A DNA stretch of 64,000 bases from Streptomyces lasiicapitis (lineage in GTDB: Bacteria > Actinomycetota > Actinomycetes > Streptomycetales > Streptomycetaceae). A program made the position numbers and the translations under genes. Shown here piece by piece: positions 51,546-60,170 of this stretch (position 1 is the first letter of the stretch; the number at the start of each line of letters is the position of its first letter). The DNA lies in assembly GCF_014646335.1 (NCBI RefSeq), contig NZ_BMNG01000004.1, positions 62,001 through 126,000 of the forward strand, given 5' to 3'. A model generated the notes under the pieces. It made no database searches and was not told where the DNA came from. It was given only the letters and a program-made list of their open reading frames with translations.

Positions 51546-52142
51546 ATGACCAGCTCCACCCCACAGCCGGCGGCGTGCGCGCCGGTTCCCGCGCGCCGCG
51601 ACGCCGAGGCGACGAAGGCCGCGATCGTGCGTGCCGCCCGCCATCTGCTCGCGCGGCACGCGCACACCGACATCACGCTCAAGGCGGTGGCCGAACGCGC
51701 CGGTGTGAGCCCGCCGTTGGTCCTGAAGTACTTCGGCAGCAAGGATGCGCTGTTCGCCCAGGTCATGTCCTTCGAGGCGGATGCGGAGACCGTGCTCGAC
51801 GCGCCCCTCGAAGACCTCGGCAGGCACATGGTCCAGCACCTGCTGACCAGCCAGGCCGAGCGCGGCGCCGACCCCATCCTGCGCATCGTGTACGCCCCGC
51901 TGCACCGCGAGCACGGATACGTCCTGCGCTCCAACTTCCGTACGCAGGTGGTGCGCAGGCTCGGCGAGCGCCTCTCCGGACCGGACGCGGGGCTGCGCGC
52001 CGAGCTGGCCGTCGGCATGCTGCTCGGCCTCGGTGTGATGTACGGCATCGCGCGTGGACCGCACCTGCGGGCGACGGCGATATCGGAGATCACCGACCGC
52101 TACGCACCTGCCCTGCAGGCCTGCCTGACACCGCCGGAGTGA
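51546..52142 (+). CDS. TetR-family transcriptional regulator
   Basis: A 198-residue TetR protein. Helix 1 is RRDAEATKAAIVRAARHLLARH, the helix-turn-helix follows at about 42-66 (ITLKAVAERAGVSPPLVLKYFGSKDALF) and the C-terminal domain is of the TetR_C_17 type with PILRIVYAPLHREHGYVLRS. Target unknown. Its 3' end overlaps the convergent EamA gene by 53 bp. The start ATG 51546 has GGAAAG upstream. Confidence 0.88.
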   Translation: MTSSTPQPAACAPVPARRDAEATKAAIVRAARHLLARHAHTDITLKAVAERAGVSPPLVLKYFGSKDALFAQVMSFEADAETVLDAPLEDLGRHMVQHLLTSQAERGADPILRIVYAPLHREHGYVLRSNFRTQVVRRLGERLSGPDAGLRAELAVGMLLGLGVMYGIARGPHLRATAISEITDRYAPALQACLTPPE

Positions 52143-53112
52143 CCTTGGCCCCGGGATCAGCCCCGGGATCGCCCCCCGGATCAACCCCGGGATCAGCCTC
52201 GGGATGGACCCCCGGATCGGCTCCGGAATCGGCCCCGGCGTCCGCCCCCGCCCTGCCCCGGTGCACCACCACGACCGCCCCGAGCCCGATCGCGAGCCCG
52301 AGCACCGTCTGCGGCCCGAACGGCTCCCCGAACATCGCCGCGCCCCACAGCGCCGTCACCGGAGCCATCAGGAACATCAGCGTGTTGACGCGGGTGACAC
52401 CGCCCCGGCGCAGGATCAGCCAGTAAAGCCCGTACCCGCCGAAGGTGGAGAGCACCACCAGCCAGCCGACGGCCGCCCAGAACGACGTCTCGGCGACGGG
52501 CGCCGCCGCGCCCAGAGCCAGCGCGAGCACGCTGAAGACGACCGCGCTGGTGACGCAGTGCACCGTCATCGCCGCCAACGGCGCGACGGGTGTGCGCGTG
52601 CGGCGGTCCAGGAACGTCGCCGCGACCAGCGACAGCATGCCGAGGAACGGCACGAGGTAGGCCCACCAGGGCGCGCCCGTGCCCGCCGCCGCGTCGCCCG
52701 CCGTGACGACGGCCACGCCGGTCAGGCCGAGCGCGAGCCCCACCCACTGGGTGCGGGACACGTACTGGCCGAGCAGCGGCCCCGCGAGCGCGCCCGCGAC
52801 CAGCGGCTGGGTGCCGTCGATCAGCGCCGTCGTACCGCTGGAGACGCCGAGTTGGATCGCGTGGTACACGGTCAGGAGATAGCCGCTCTGCGACAGCGCG
52901 CCGACGACGGCCTGGCGCCCGAGGTCGCGGGCCGTGAGCCCGCGCCAGGAGGCCCGCCCGACGGTCGCGGCGAGCAGCACGAGGACGGCGGCGAGTGGCA
53001 GGAACCGCCACATCAGGACCGTCACCGCGTCCGCGCTGCCCGCGCCGAGCTTGGCGCCGATGAAGCCGGAGCTCCAGGTCAGCACGAATCCTATGGAGAG
53101 CAGGACGTTCAC
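52090..53112 (-). CDS. EamA (drug/metabolite) transporter with repeat tail
   Basis: A 340-residue DMT-superfamily exporter with ten hydrophobic helices in two EamA repeats (about 3-130 and 145-275; SGFIGAKLGAG, SGTTALIDGTQPLVAG and the second-repeat RGGVTRVNTLMFLMAPVTALWG). After residue 280 a low-complexity tail of ADPG-like repeats (GADSGADPGVHPEADPGVDP) runs for about 40 residues and then reads antisense through the end of the TetR gene. GTG 53112 is the start. It is divergent from a second TetR gene with a strong operator between them, which likely represses it. Confidence 0.88.
   Translation of the reverse strand: MNVLLSIGFVLTWSSGFIGAKLGAGSADAVTVLMWRFLPLAAVLVLLAATVGRASWRGLTARDLGRQAVVGALSQSGYLLTVYHAIQLGVSSGTTALIDGTQPLVAGALAGPLLGQYVSRTQWVGLALGLTGVAVVTAGDAAAGTGAPWWAYLVPFLGMLSLVAATFLDRRTRTPVAPLAAMTVHCVTSAVVFSVLALALGAAAPVAETSFWAAVGWLVVLSTFGGYGLYWLILRRGGVTRVNTLMFLMAPVTALWGAAMFGEPFGPQTVLGLAIGLGAVVVVHRGRAGADAGADSGADPGVHPEADPGVDPGGDPGADPGAKVTPAVSGRPAGQVRSGR
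52145..52240. repeat. 12-bp-type tandem repeat encoding the EamA tail
   Basis: Around seven imperfect units of CCGGGATCAGCC (or CCCCCGGATCGG) lie in tandem and encode Asp-Pro-Gly-Ala-type repeats on the minus strand. The frame is kept, so the array is an expanded coding repeat. Confidence 0.7.
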
Positions 53113-53149
53113 GACGCGCCTCCCGCGACCCGCTTCGAGGCGGACCAAA

Positions 53150-53200
53150 AGTAGACCGATCTGTTTACTCCTTGGGAGTGAGTATACAGATCGGTCTACT
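53150..53200. promoter_or_regulatory. Nested palindromic operator between EamA and TetR genes
   Basis: AGTAGACCGATCTGT (53150-53164) and its exact reverse complement (53186-53200) are separated by 21 bp, in whose centre ACTCC-TTG-GGAGT (53167-53179) is a second perfect inverted repeat. The TAGACC half-site resembles NemR-like TetR operators. It lies 38 bp from the EamA start and 56 bp from the TetR start. Confidence 0.8.
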
Positions 53201-53256
53201 ATGGGGATGGGCTCACCGCGGTGAGGTGGGCGCATCGGTGAGGGTGAGGTGGACGC

Positions 53257-53901
53257 ATGAGTGAGGACGTGAAGCAGGCGCCGGACGCGTCGCGGGTGCC
53301 GGAGGCCGGGGGAGAGGGGCCGCGCCGCGTGCCCCTGACGCCCGGCGCGCGGCGCGTGCTCGAGGCGGCCGGGCGGCTGTTCTACGAGCGCGGCATCCAC
53401 GCCGTCGGCGTCGACCTGATCGCGGCCGAGGCGGGCGTGACGAAGAAGACGCTGTACGACCGGTTCGGTTCCAAGGACCAGATCGTCGTCGAGTATCTGG
53501 CGGACCGCGACGAGCGCTGGCGGGCCTTCCTCGCGGCCCGCCTCGAGCGCGCCCGCGCGCCGAAGTCCCGGGTCCTCGCCGTCTTCGACGCCTCGCGCGA
53601 CTGGGCGGAGCGGAGCCTGCCCCGGGGGTGCAGCATGATCAACGCGCACGCCGAGATCACCGACCCCGCGCACCCCGCGTACGCGGTGATCACCGGGCAG
53701 AAGGCGTGGATGCTCGCGCTCTTCACCGACCTGGCCCGCCCGCTCGCGCCGCGCCGCGCGAAGCAGCTCGGCAGGTCGCTGATGCTGTTGCACGAGGGCG
53801 GGCTTGTCGCGTACGGCATGGGGATCTTCCCCGACGCGATCGACCACGCACGGCAGGACGCCCAGGCCCTGCTCAAGTCCGCCGCGGGGCCGAGCGCCTG
53901 A
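53257..53901 (+). CDS. TetR/AcrR-family regulator of the EamA exporter
   Basis: A 214-residue TetR protein with a charged N-terminal extension (about 1-27), helix 1 ARRVLEAAGRLFYERG, and HTH DLIAAEAGVTKKTLYDRFGSKDQIV (about 53-77). The ligand domain has RGCSMINAHAEITDPAHPA, with a conserved Cys as in redox- or electrophile-sensing relatives. The divergent EamA gene and the large palindrome between them support a repressor/exporter pair. GAGGTG precedes ATG 53257. Confidence 0.9.
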   Translation: MSEDVKQAPDASRVPEAGGEGPRRVPLTPGARRVLEAAGRLFYERGIHAVGVDLIAAEAGVTKKTLYDRFGSKDQIVVEYLADRDERWRAFLAARLERARAPKSRVLAVFDASRDWAERSLPRGCSMINAHAEITDPAHPAYAVITGQKAWMLALFTDLARPLAPRRAKQLGRSLMLLHEGGLVAYGMGIFPDAIDHARQDAQALLKSAAGPSA

Positions 53902-54248
53902 AGCCCGGCTGCGCGCTGGCGCGCTGCCGACTGTCTGAAGCCCTGCCGCCGCGCCGCCGCACCCGCCTCCGCGTCGACGCCCCAGATTTGCACATGTGTT
54001 GAGCAAGTCTTTACTCGTGGCCGGAAGCTGACGTTCCGCACGGCTCCGCTCCGCATGTCCGGCGGGGTTCCGCCCGGTGGGCCGCCCTGACGTTCCCTTG
54101 ACCCGCGCCCCGAGACGGCCGAAATCCCCAGGGTCGCGCGGATCCGGGGCGTTGCGCGCACATTGACCGCATGCGGTCCGAGGCGGAGCCTGGAGAGATA
54201 GCTGCCTATTACATCTAGTTCGGCAGTCGGACGGCAGGAGGAAACCTC
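53902..54248. other. Intergenic region upstream of asnB
   Basis: This 347-bp region has no supported gene. It carries a GCATGTCCGGCGGGGTTCCG-like GC-rich stretch and, 30 to 60 bp before asnB, a TAGCTGCCTATTACATCTAG segment that is less GC-rich and may hold the promoter. Confidence 0.4.
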
Positions 54249-56090
54249 ATGTGTGGCATCACCGGCTGGGTCTCTTACGACCGGGACCTGCGGACGCACC
54301 CGCAGACCCTGGACGCGATGACGGAGACGATGTCGTGCCGCGGCCCGGACGACCGCGGCACCTGGGCGGAGGGCCCCGCGGCGCTCGGCCACCGGCGCCT
54401 GGCCATCATCGATCTGCCCGGCGGGCGCCAGCCCATGACCGCGACGACGCCCGAGGGCACCGTCGCCCTGGTGTACTCCGGCGAGACGTACAACTTCACC
54501 GAGCTGCGCGAGGAACTGGCCGGGCGCGGGCACGAGTTCACCACCGGCTCCGACACCGAGGTCGTGCTGCGCGGCTACCTGGAGTGGGGCGAGGGGGTCG
54601 CCGAGCGGCTCAACGGGATGTACGCGTTCGCCGTGTGGGACGGCCGCAGGCAGCGTCTTGTCATGGTGCGCGACCGCATGGGCATCAAGCCCTTCTACTT
54701 CCACCCGACGCCGGACGGCGTGCTGTTCGGGTCCGAGCCCAAGGCGATCCTCGCCAACACGCTGGCGCGCCCCCGGGTGGGCGTCGACGGGCTGCGCGAG
54801 GTCTTCGCCTTCGTGAAGACTCCGGGGGCCGCCGTGTGGGACGGCATGCGTGAGGTCGAGCCCGGCACCGTCGTCACCGTCGACCGCGACGGCCTGCGCA
54901 GCCGCACCTACTGGCGTCTTGAGACCCGCCCGCACCCGCACGACCGCGACGAGACCGTGGCCACCGTGCGCTCGCTGCTCGACGACATCGTGCGCCGCCA
55001 GCTCGTCGCCGACGTACCGCGTTGCGTGCTGCTCTCCGGCGGCCTCGACTCGTCCGCCCTCTCGGCCGTCGCCGCCGGTCAACTCGCCGGCGCGGGCGAG
55101 ACGCTGCGCAGCTTCTCCGTCGACTTCGCGGGCCAGAGCGACCACTTCGTGGCCGACGAGATGCGCGGCACGCCGGACGCGCCGTACGCCCACGACGTGG
55201 CGCGGCTCGCGGGCACCGACCACCGCGACATCGTCCTGGACAGCCAGGCGCTCGCCGACCCCGAGGTGCGCGCGAAGATGCTCACCGCCCGCGACATGCC
55301 CGTCGGCTTCGGGGACATGGACGCCTCGCTCTACCTGCTCTTCCGGTCGATCCGCGAGCACTCCACGGTCGCGCTGTCCGGCGAGTCGGCGGACGAGGTG
55401 TTCGGTGGCTACCTCCAGTTCTTCGACGAGCAGGCCCGGCGGGGCGGCACCTTCCCCTGGCTGGTGCGGCACGCCGAGACCCTGGGGGACGACACGGGCG
55501 TGCTGCGCCGGGACGTGCTCGACGCCCTCGACCTGCCGACGTACATCGGGGACAGCTACGCCACGGCCGTCCGCGGCGTCGAACGCCTCGACGGGGAGAG
55601 CGACTTCGAGTACCGCATGCGCACCGTCAGCCATCTCTATCTGACCCGCTTCGTGCGGTCGCTGCTCGACCGCAAGGACCGCGCGAGCATGGCCGTGGGC
55701 CTGGAGGTGCGCGTGCCGTTCTGCGACCACCGTCTCGTGGGGTACGTCTACAACGCGCCCTGGGCGCTGAAGTCCTTCGACGGCCGGGAGAAGTCCCTGC
55801 TGCGGGAGGCCGCCGCGGACAGGCTGCCGCGCTCCGTGTACGACCGAGTGAAGAGCCCCTATCCGTCCACGCAGGACCCCAAGTACGCCTTCGCGCTCCA
55901 GGAGCACGCCAAGGATCTCCTCGCGGATCCGGGGCACCCGGTCTTCGGGCTCGTCGACCGCGAGGCCCTGCGCGGGCTCGCGCACCGCGACACCCCGCAG
56001 ATCAGGCAGGCGTCGCGGCGCGGCCTGGAGCGGGCGCTCGATCTGGCCCTCTGGTTCGACCTGTACAAGCCGGAGGTGTCGCTGGGCTGA
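54249..56090 (+). CDS. asnB: Asparagine synthase (glutamine-hydrolysing)
   Basis: A 613-residue two-domain enzyme. The N-terminal Ntn glutaminase starts with Cys2 (MCGITGWVSYDRD; about 1-200, with RRLAIIDLPGGRQPM and GETYNFTEL), the C-terminal synthetase domain has the pyrophosphate loop LLSGGLDSSALSA (about 259-271) and ALSGESADEVFGGY. It amidates aspartate with glutamine nitrogen and ATP. GCAGGAGGAAA precedes ATG 54249. It stands alone after a 350-bp gap from the TetR gene; in the gap only GC-rich non-coding sequence was seen. Confidence 0.93.
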   Translation: MCGITGWVSYDRDLRTHPQTLDAMTETMSCRGPDDRGTWAEGPAALGHRRLAIIDLPGGRQPMTATTPEGTVALVYSGETYNFTELREELAGRGHEFTTGSDTEVVLRGYLEWGEGVAERLNGMYAFAVWDGRRQRLVMVRDRMGIKPFYFHPTPDGVLFGSEPKAILANTLARPRVGVDGLREVFAFVKTPGAAVWDGMREVEPGTVVTVDRDGLRSRTYWRLETRPHPHDRDETVATVRSLLDDIVRRQLVADVPRCVLLSGGLDSSALSAVAAGQLAGAGETLRSFSVDFAGQSDHFVADEMRGTPDAPYAHDVARLAGTDHRDIVLDSQALADPEVRAKMLTARDMPVGFGDMDASLYLLFRSIREHSTVALSGESADEVFGGYLQFFDEQARRGGTFPWLVRHAETLGDDTGVLRRDVLDALDLPTYIGDSYATAVRGVERLDGESDFEYRMRTVSHLYLTRFVRSLLDRKDRASMAVGLEVRVPFCDHRLVGYVYNAPWALKSFDGREKSLLREAAADRLPRSVYDRVKSPYPSTQDPKYAFALQEHAKDLLADPGHPVFGLVDREALRGLAHRDTPQIRQASRRGLERALDLALWFDLYKPEVSLG

Positions 56091-56119
56091 GGCGTGGGTG
56101 CCTGCGTGGCGGCGTCGGT

Positions 56120-56434
56120 TCAGGGGCCCGAGCAGTTGCGGACCGTCGGCTGCTGTTGCTGCGGGATCCGGGCGGGGTCCGTGGTCGTGAGGGTGTCGAG
56201 GAATCGCTGGAGCGCGGGCGCCTGGCGGGTGTCGGGGCCGCGGCGCACCGGCGGTACGACCACGGTGCGCCGGGCGCCGCCCGAGCCGCAGGCGTCGGGG
56301 TCCTGCCCGGCGTGGACGGCCGCCGCCCGGCGTATGAACTCCGCGACCGTGATGCCGAGGCGGTCGGCGTGCCGGGCCACGGCGGCGTACTCGTCGGGTG
56401 AGAACAAGACCTGCACAGGCTTGGCACCGTCCAT
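56120..56434 (-). CDS. Ribbon-helix-helix-type small protein
   Basis: A 104-residue protein. Residues 4-40 (KPVQVLFSPDEYAAVARHAD, then LGITVAEFIRRAA) match a CopG/MetJ-like strand-helix-helix fold. The rest is unstructured and Arg/Pro/Gln-rich with an internal QQQQ. It may be a DNA-binding protein or antitoxin without toxin; none is adjacent. It converges on asnB after 29 bp. ATG 56434 begins the conserved fold. Confidence 0.65.
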   Translation of the reverse strand: MDGAKPVQVLFSPDEYAAVARHADRLGITVAEFIRRAAAVHAGQDPDACGSGGARRTVVVPPVRRGPDTRQAPALQRFLDTLTTTDPARIPQQQQPTVRNCSGP

Positions 56435-56560
56435 GGACGCATGATGCCGCCCGGATCGGCCGCACGCGGCGCGGTTGGCATATTCGCCCTCGAAGGGGTG
56501 GCAGCGGCGCAAAGCGGTGGCGAACTGCGGGTGGACACCGCAGTGGTGGGTGGACACGGA

Positions 56561-56617
56561 AGAGCCCCGGCCGGACGGGGGAATCGCGGTCGGGGCTCTC
56601 ACCTTGTTTAACGGTGA
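56561..56617. other. Two adjacent inverted repeats in a divergent promoter region
   Basis: AGAGCCCCG (56561-56569) with CGGGGCTCT (56591-56599), then TCACC (56599-56603) with GGTGA (56613-56617) around TTGTTTAAC. They lie between a minus-strand ribbon-helix-helix gene and the plus-strand ABC genes, so the pair could be an operator or a leader hairpin, not an operon end. Confidence 0.5.
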
Positions 56618-56852
56618 AATAGGGTCGCCCGTTCCCCGGCGCGGTTCCGGCTATGTGTGATCTGCGTTACATGAGAGGTTCGCCCCGGTCTCGATGGAGC
56701 CGGCGATGCCGATGACGGTGCCCGGTGTACTCAGCACCACCCCCGGCCCGGTGCGTACGCCCAATGTGCCCGTCCCCGCCCGTCCGTAGCGTCGGGAGTG
56801 AGGCGCTGAACGTGCCGGTGACAGGCAGGGTCCGCCTGCTGTGAAGGGATGG

Positions 56853-57725
56853 ATGACCATGTTCCGTCGTACGGGCAAGGCCACGGCAGCGCGCGGTCCC
56901 GAGGCGTTGCGGCTGGTCAAGGTGAGCAAGGTGTACGGGTCCGGGGACAGCGCGGTGACCGCGCTCGACGGTGTGACCCTGAGCCTGCCCACCGGCAGTT
57001 TCACGGCCGTCATGGGGCCCTCCGGCTCCGGCAAGTCGACGCTGCTGCAGTGCGCGGCAGGCCTCGACACCCCCGACAGCGGCATCGTCGCCGTCGACGG
57101 CGAGCAGATGACGGGCGGTACGGAGGCGCAGCTCACCAAGTTCCGGCGGGAGCGCGTGGGGTTCGTCTTCCAGCAGTACAACCTGATGCCCACGCTCACC
57201 GTCGAGCAGAACACCACGCTCCCGCTGCGGCTCGCGGGCCGCCGCATCGACCGTGACCACGCCCGCGAGGTCCTCGGCCGGGTCGGCCTCGGCGACCGGC
57301 TCGGGCACCGCCCCGACGAACTCTCCGGAGGCCAGCGCCAGCGCGTCGCCATCGCGCGGGCCCTGGTCGCCGAGCCCGCCGTGGTCTTCGCCGACGAGCC
57401 GACCGGCGCGCTCGACACCCGCAGCGCGCGGGAGGTCCTCCGACTGCTCCGAGCCACCGTGCGCGAGCACGGCAGGACCGTCGTCATGGTGACGCACGAC
57501 CCGGTCGCCGCCGCCTTCGCCGACTCCGTGCTGTTCCTCGCGGACGGCAGGATCGCGGGCCGGATGGAGCGGCCGACGGTGGACGCGGTCGCGGAGCGTC
57601 TGGCGCACCTGGGCGACGCGGTCGAGAGGCAGGACGCGGGCGGTGTGGGGGACGTGGGCGACGTACAGAACGCGGGTGGCGCGCGCGACTTCACGTACCG
57701 CCACGACATGCCGATGGGGGTGTGA
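56853..57725 (+). CDS. ABC transporter ATP-binding protein, FtsX-type partner
   Basis: A 290-residue ATPase. Walker A GPSGSGKST (about 54-62), Q-loop FVFQQYNLMPTLTVEQN, signature LSGGQRQR, Walker B VVFADEPTGALDT, H-loop MVTHDP. The C-terminal 45 residues are low-complexity (GGVGDVGDVQNAGG) and may be a linker. AAGGGA precedes the ATG at 56853; another ATG at 56859 is close. It is followed by the permease after 3 bp. The substrate is unknown; similar systems often export antimicrobial peptides or resist them. Confidence 0.92.
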   Translation: MTMFRRTGKATAARGPEALRLVKVSKVYGSGDSAVTALDGVTLSLPTGSFTAVMGPSGSGKSTLLQCAAGLDTPDSGIVAVDGEQMTGGTEAQLTKFRRERVGFVFQQYNLMPTLTVEQNTTLPLRLAGRRIDRDHAREVLGRVGLGDRLGHRPDELSGGQRQRVAIARALVAEPAVVFADEPTGALDTRSAREVLRLLRATVREHGRTVVMVTHDPVAAAFADSVLFLADGRIAGRMERPTVDAVAERLAHLGDAVERQDAGGVGDVGDVQNAGGARDFTYRHDMPMGV

Positions 57726-57728
57726 CCC

Positions 57729-59066
57729 ATGTTCCTGCTCGCCCTGAGCTCCCTGCGGCAGCGTCCCGGACGCAGCCTCGCCACGCTCCTGTCCGCCTTC
57801 CTGGGCGCCGCCGTCATCATGACGTTCAACTCGATGCACGACACGGCCGGCGCGAGCGGCGTCGACAGCACCAGCGCCGAGTCGTTGACCACCGCCGCGA
57901 GCGTCGTCGGCGGCTACGGCACCCTCCTCGTGTTCTTCGCCGTCGCATCCACCCTCACCGTGAACGTCCGCCAGCGGTCCGAGGAGATCAACCTGCTGCG
58001 CTGCACCGGGGCGACGCCCGCGCAGATCAAGCGCATGGTCGTCGGTGAGGCCGCCGTGATCGCGCTCATCGGCGCCGTGCTCGCCATCGGGCCCGCGATG
58101 CTCGGCGGACGCCTGCTGCTCGGCCTGTTCCAGGACAGCGGGCAGGTCGCCGACTCCGTCGACTACTCCTTCGGGCCGGTCGCCCTGATGTCGGGCATCG
58201 ACATCACCGTGCTCGCGGCCGTCGGTGCGGCGCTGCTCGCGGTGCGCCGGGCCGTGCGGGCCGCCGCGGGGGCGCGACCGGCGCGCGGCCGACTGCGTGA
58301 TCTCGCCGCGTACGCCGCCCTCGTGGCCGGGGCCCTGAGCGTCGGCTCGACCTTCGCCTTCAAGGCCACGGACGCCGCGCTGATGGCGCCCGCCGCCTAC
58401 GGCTCGATCCTCCTCGCGGTCGGCTTCGCGCTGCTCTCGCCGCGTCTGCTGCACGCGCTGCTCGGCCGCGTGGAGCGGCCGCTCACCGCGCTCGCCGGGG
58501 CCGGTGGCTATCTGACGGTGCACAATCTGCGCCGCCGCGCCGACCAACTGTCCGGCGTCCTCATGCCGTTGATCCTCTTCACCGGCATGGCCACCGCGAC
58601 GCTCTACATGCAGGCCGTCGAGAACGACGCCATCGACGCCTCGGGCCTGACCAAGTCCGTCGACGACAAGAACCTCCAGACCCTCAACCTCGTGGTCGTC
58701 GGCATCATCGTCGTCTTCGCCTGCGTCATGCTGATCAACAGCCTGTACGCCGCCACGTCCTACCGCGCCCGTGAGTTCGGGCAGCAGCGCCTCGCGGGCG
58801 CGACGCCCCGCCAAGTGCTCGCCACGGTCGGTGTCGAGGGCCTCGTCCTGACCGTCACCGGCGTGTTCTTCGGCTCGCTCGCGGGACTCGCCGGAATCCT
58901 GCCGTTCACCGCGGTGCGCACCGACGGGCTCCTGCCGGACCGGGGACTCGGCATCTGGCTCACGATCGTGGCCGTCGCCACCGCGGCGACGCTGGTCACC
59001 AGCCTGGTGACGGCACGGCGCACGCTGCGGACCTCGGCCGTGGAGGCGGTGTCGCTGGCGGCGTGA
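57729..59066 (+). CDS. ABC transporter permease, FtsX type
   Basis: A 445-residue permease with a short extracytoplasmic region. N-terminal helix (about 13-35), first FtsX block of three helices (about 60-190, NVRQRSEEINLLRCTGATPAQIKRM), a central pair of helices with a charged loop, and a C-terminal FtsX block (about 320-445, REFGQQRLAGATPRQVLATVG). It belongs with the ATPase just upstream. Compared with the 854-residue permease at 3608, it lacks the large extracytoplasmic domain, so it is a different subtype. Confidence 0.9.
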   Translation: MFLLALSSLRQRPGRSLATLLSAFLGAAVIMTFNSMHDTAGASGVDSTSAESLTTAASVVGGYGTLLVFFAVASTLTVNVRQRSEEINLLRCTGATPAQIKRMVVGEAAVIALIGAVLAIGPAMLGGRLLLGLFQDSGQVADSVDYSFGPVALMSGIDITVLAAVGAALLAVRRAVRAAAGARPARGRLRDLAAYAALVAGALSVGSTFAFKATDAALMAPAAYGSILLAVGFALLSPRLLHALLGRVERPLTALAGAGGYLTVHNLRRRADQLSGVLMPLILFTGMATATLYMQAVENDAIDASGLTKSVDDKNLQTLNLVVVGIIVVFACVMLINSLYAATSYRAREFGQQRLAGATPRQVLATVGVEGLVLTVTGVFFGSLAGLAGILPFTAVRTDGLLPDRGLGIWLTIVAVATAATLVTSLVTARRTLRTSAVEAVSLAA

Positions 59067-59181
59067 GGAGGTGCCGTGCGGGTGGGCACCAGGGCGAGGA
59101 GCGGCCGCGCACAGGGGGGGCGGCCGCTCCTCGCCGTCGGCGCGGGGCCGCCCGGATCCTCTTAGCGATAGCTTGGAGCCC

Positions 59182-60153
59182 GTGACTCTCGACGACCTCC
59201 GCGTCTTCATCGCCGTCTGCCGCGCGGGCAGCCTCAGCGCGGTGGCGCGTGAACTCTCCTGTACGCAGTCGGCGGTGAGCCAGCACGTCAAGCGCCTGGA
59301 GCGGGAGCTCGGCGTCAGCCTCCTGGAGCGGCACGCACGAGGTGTCGTACCGACGTCGGCCGGACGCATCCTGCAAGCCGCCGCGAGCGACGGCATCGGC
59401 GGCATCGACGTCGCCCTGCGCCGCCTGCGCGACCTCGCGCGCGGAGAGAGCGGCGCGGTGCGCGTCACCACCGGCGCGACGACCGTACGGCACTTCATGG
59501 CCGCCACGGTCGTCGGCTTCCGGCAGCGCTTCCCGCAGGTCACGCTGGAGTTCCAGACGGCGAGTTCGAGCCGGGCCTGCTTCGACGCGCTGGCCGCCGA
59601 GGACCTGGACCTGGCGTGGGTCACCATCGGCAGGGCCGTGCGCGGCATCGAGCAGCGGCCCGTCGCCGAGCTGCCCTGGGTCCTCGCGGTACCGGCCGGC
59701 GACCCGCTCGCGGCCGCGCCGCACGCCGAACTCGCCGACCTGGCCGCCGCCCGGCTCATCCGCCCGCCGCAGGCCTCCACTTCGCGTGCCCAGCTCGACG
59801 CGGCCCTCGCCGACCTGGACGTCGGCCCCGCCGGACACACCAGCGTCGCCGACTGGGACACCGCGCTGCTGCTCACCGAACTCGGCGTCGGCCAGGCCGT
59901 CGTGCCCGCCCTGCCCGGCTGGCGCGCCCAGGGGCCGCCCGGCCTCCGGCTGATCCCGGTCCCCGACCTGCCCCCGCTCTCCGTCGGCTGGGCGGTGCGC
60001 CGCTGGGACGCGCTCAGCCCGCTGGCCCGCGCCTTCGCGGACATGGTGGCCGCCGACTGCGGGCAGGGCGTGGGTGGTTCGGTCCCGGCCCAGGGTGATG
60101 GGCGGTCCGGCGCCGAGGACGGTCGGGGCGCGGGGAGCGCGGCTCGCGCCTGA
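59182..60153 (+). CDS. LysR-family transcriptional regulator
   Basis: A 323-residue LysR protein. The winged HTH is at about 3-62 (LDDLRVFIAVCRAGSLSAVARELSCTQSAVSQHVKRLERELG, read in two parts around SCTQSAVSQHVKRLE) and the periplasmic-binding-like effector domain at about 88-290 (GAVRVTTGATTVRHF, WVLAVPAGDPLAA). The C-terminal 25 residues are Gly/Arg/Asp-rich and unstructured. GGAG sits 3 bases before GTG 59182. It reads in the same direction as the ABC genes 115 bp upstream and may or may not be co-transcribed. Confidence 0.9.
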   Translation: MTLDDLRVFIAVCRAGSLSAVARELSCTQSAVSQHVKRLERELGVSLLERHARGVVPTSAGRILQAAASDGIGGIDVALRRLRDLARGESGAVRVTTGATTVRHFMAATVVGFRQRFPQVTLEFQTASSSRACFDALAAEDLDLAWVTIGRAVRGIEQRPVAELPWVLAVPAGDPLAAAPHAELADLAAARLIRPPQASTSRAQLDAALADLDVGPAGHTSVADWDTALLLTELGVGQAVVPALPGWRAQGPPGLRLIPVPDLPPLSVGWAVRRWDALSPLARAFADMVAADCGQGVGGSVPAQGDGRSGAEDGRGAGSAARA

Positions 60154-60170
60154 CGCTCTTCACGGGCCTG

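Noticed and set aside
53382..56465. 1027-codon minus-strand frame opposite asnB and the TetR gene
   Set aside because: It spans two well-supported plus-strand genes, has low-complexity Arg/Gly/Ala composition and no recognisable domain.
56667..60044. 1125-codon minus-strand frame opposite the ABC genes and LysR
   Set aside because: Shadow of three strong genes on the other strand; no domain signature.
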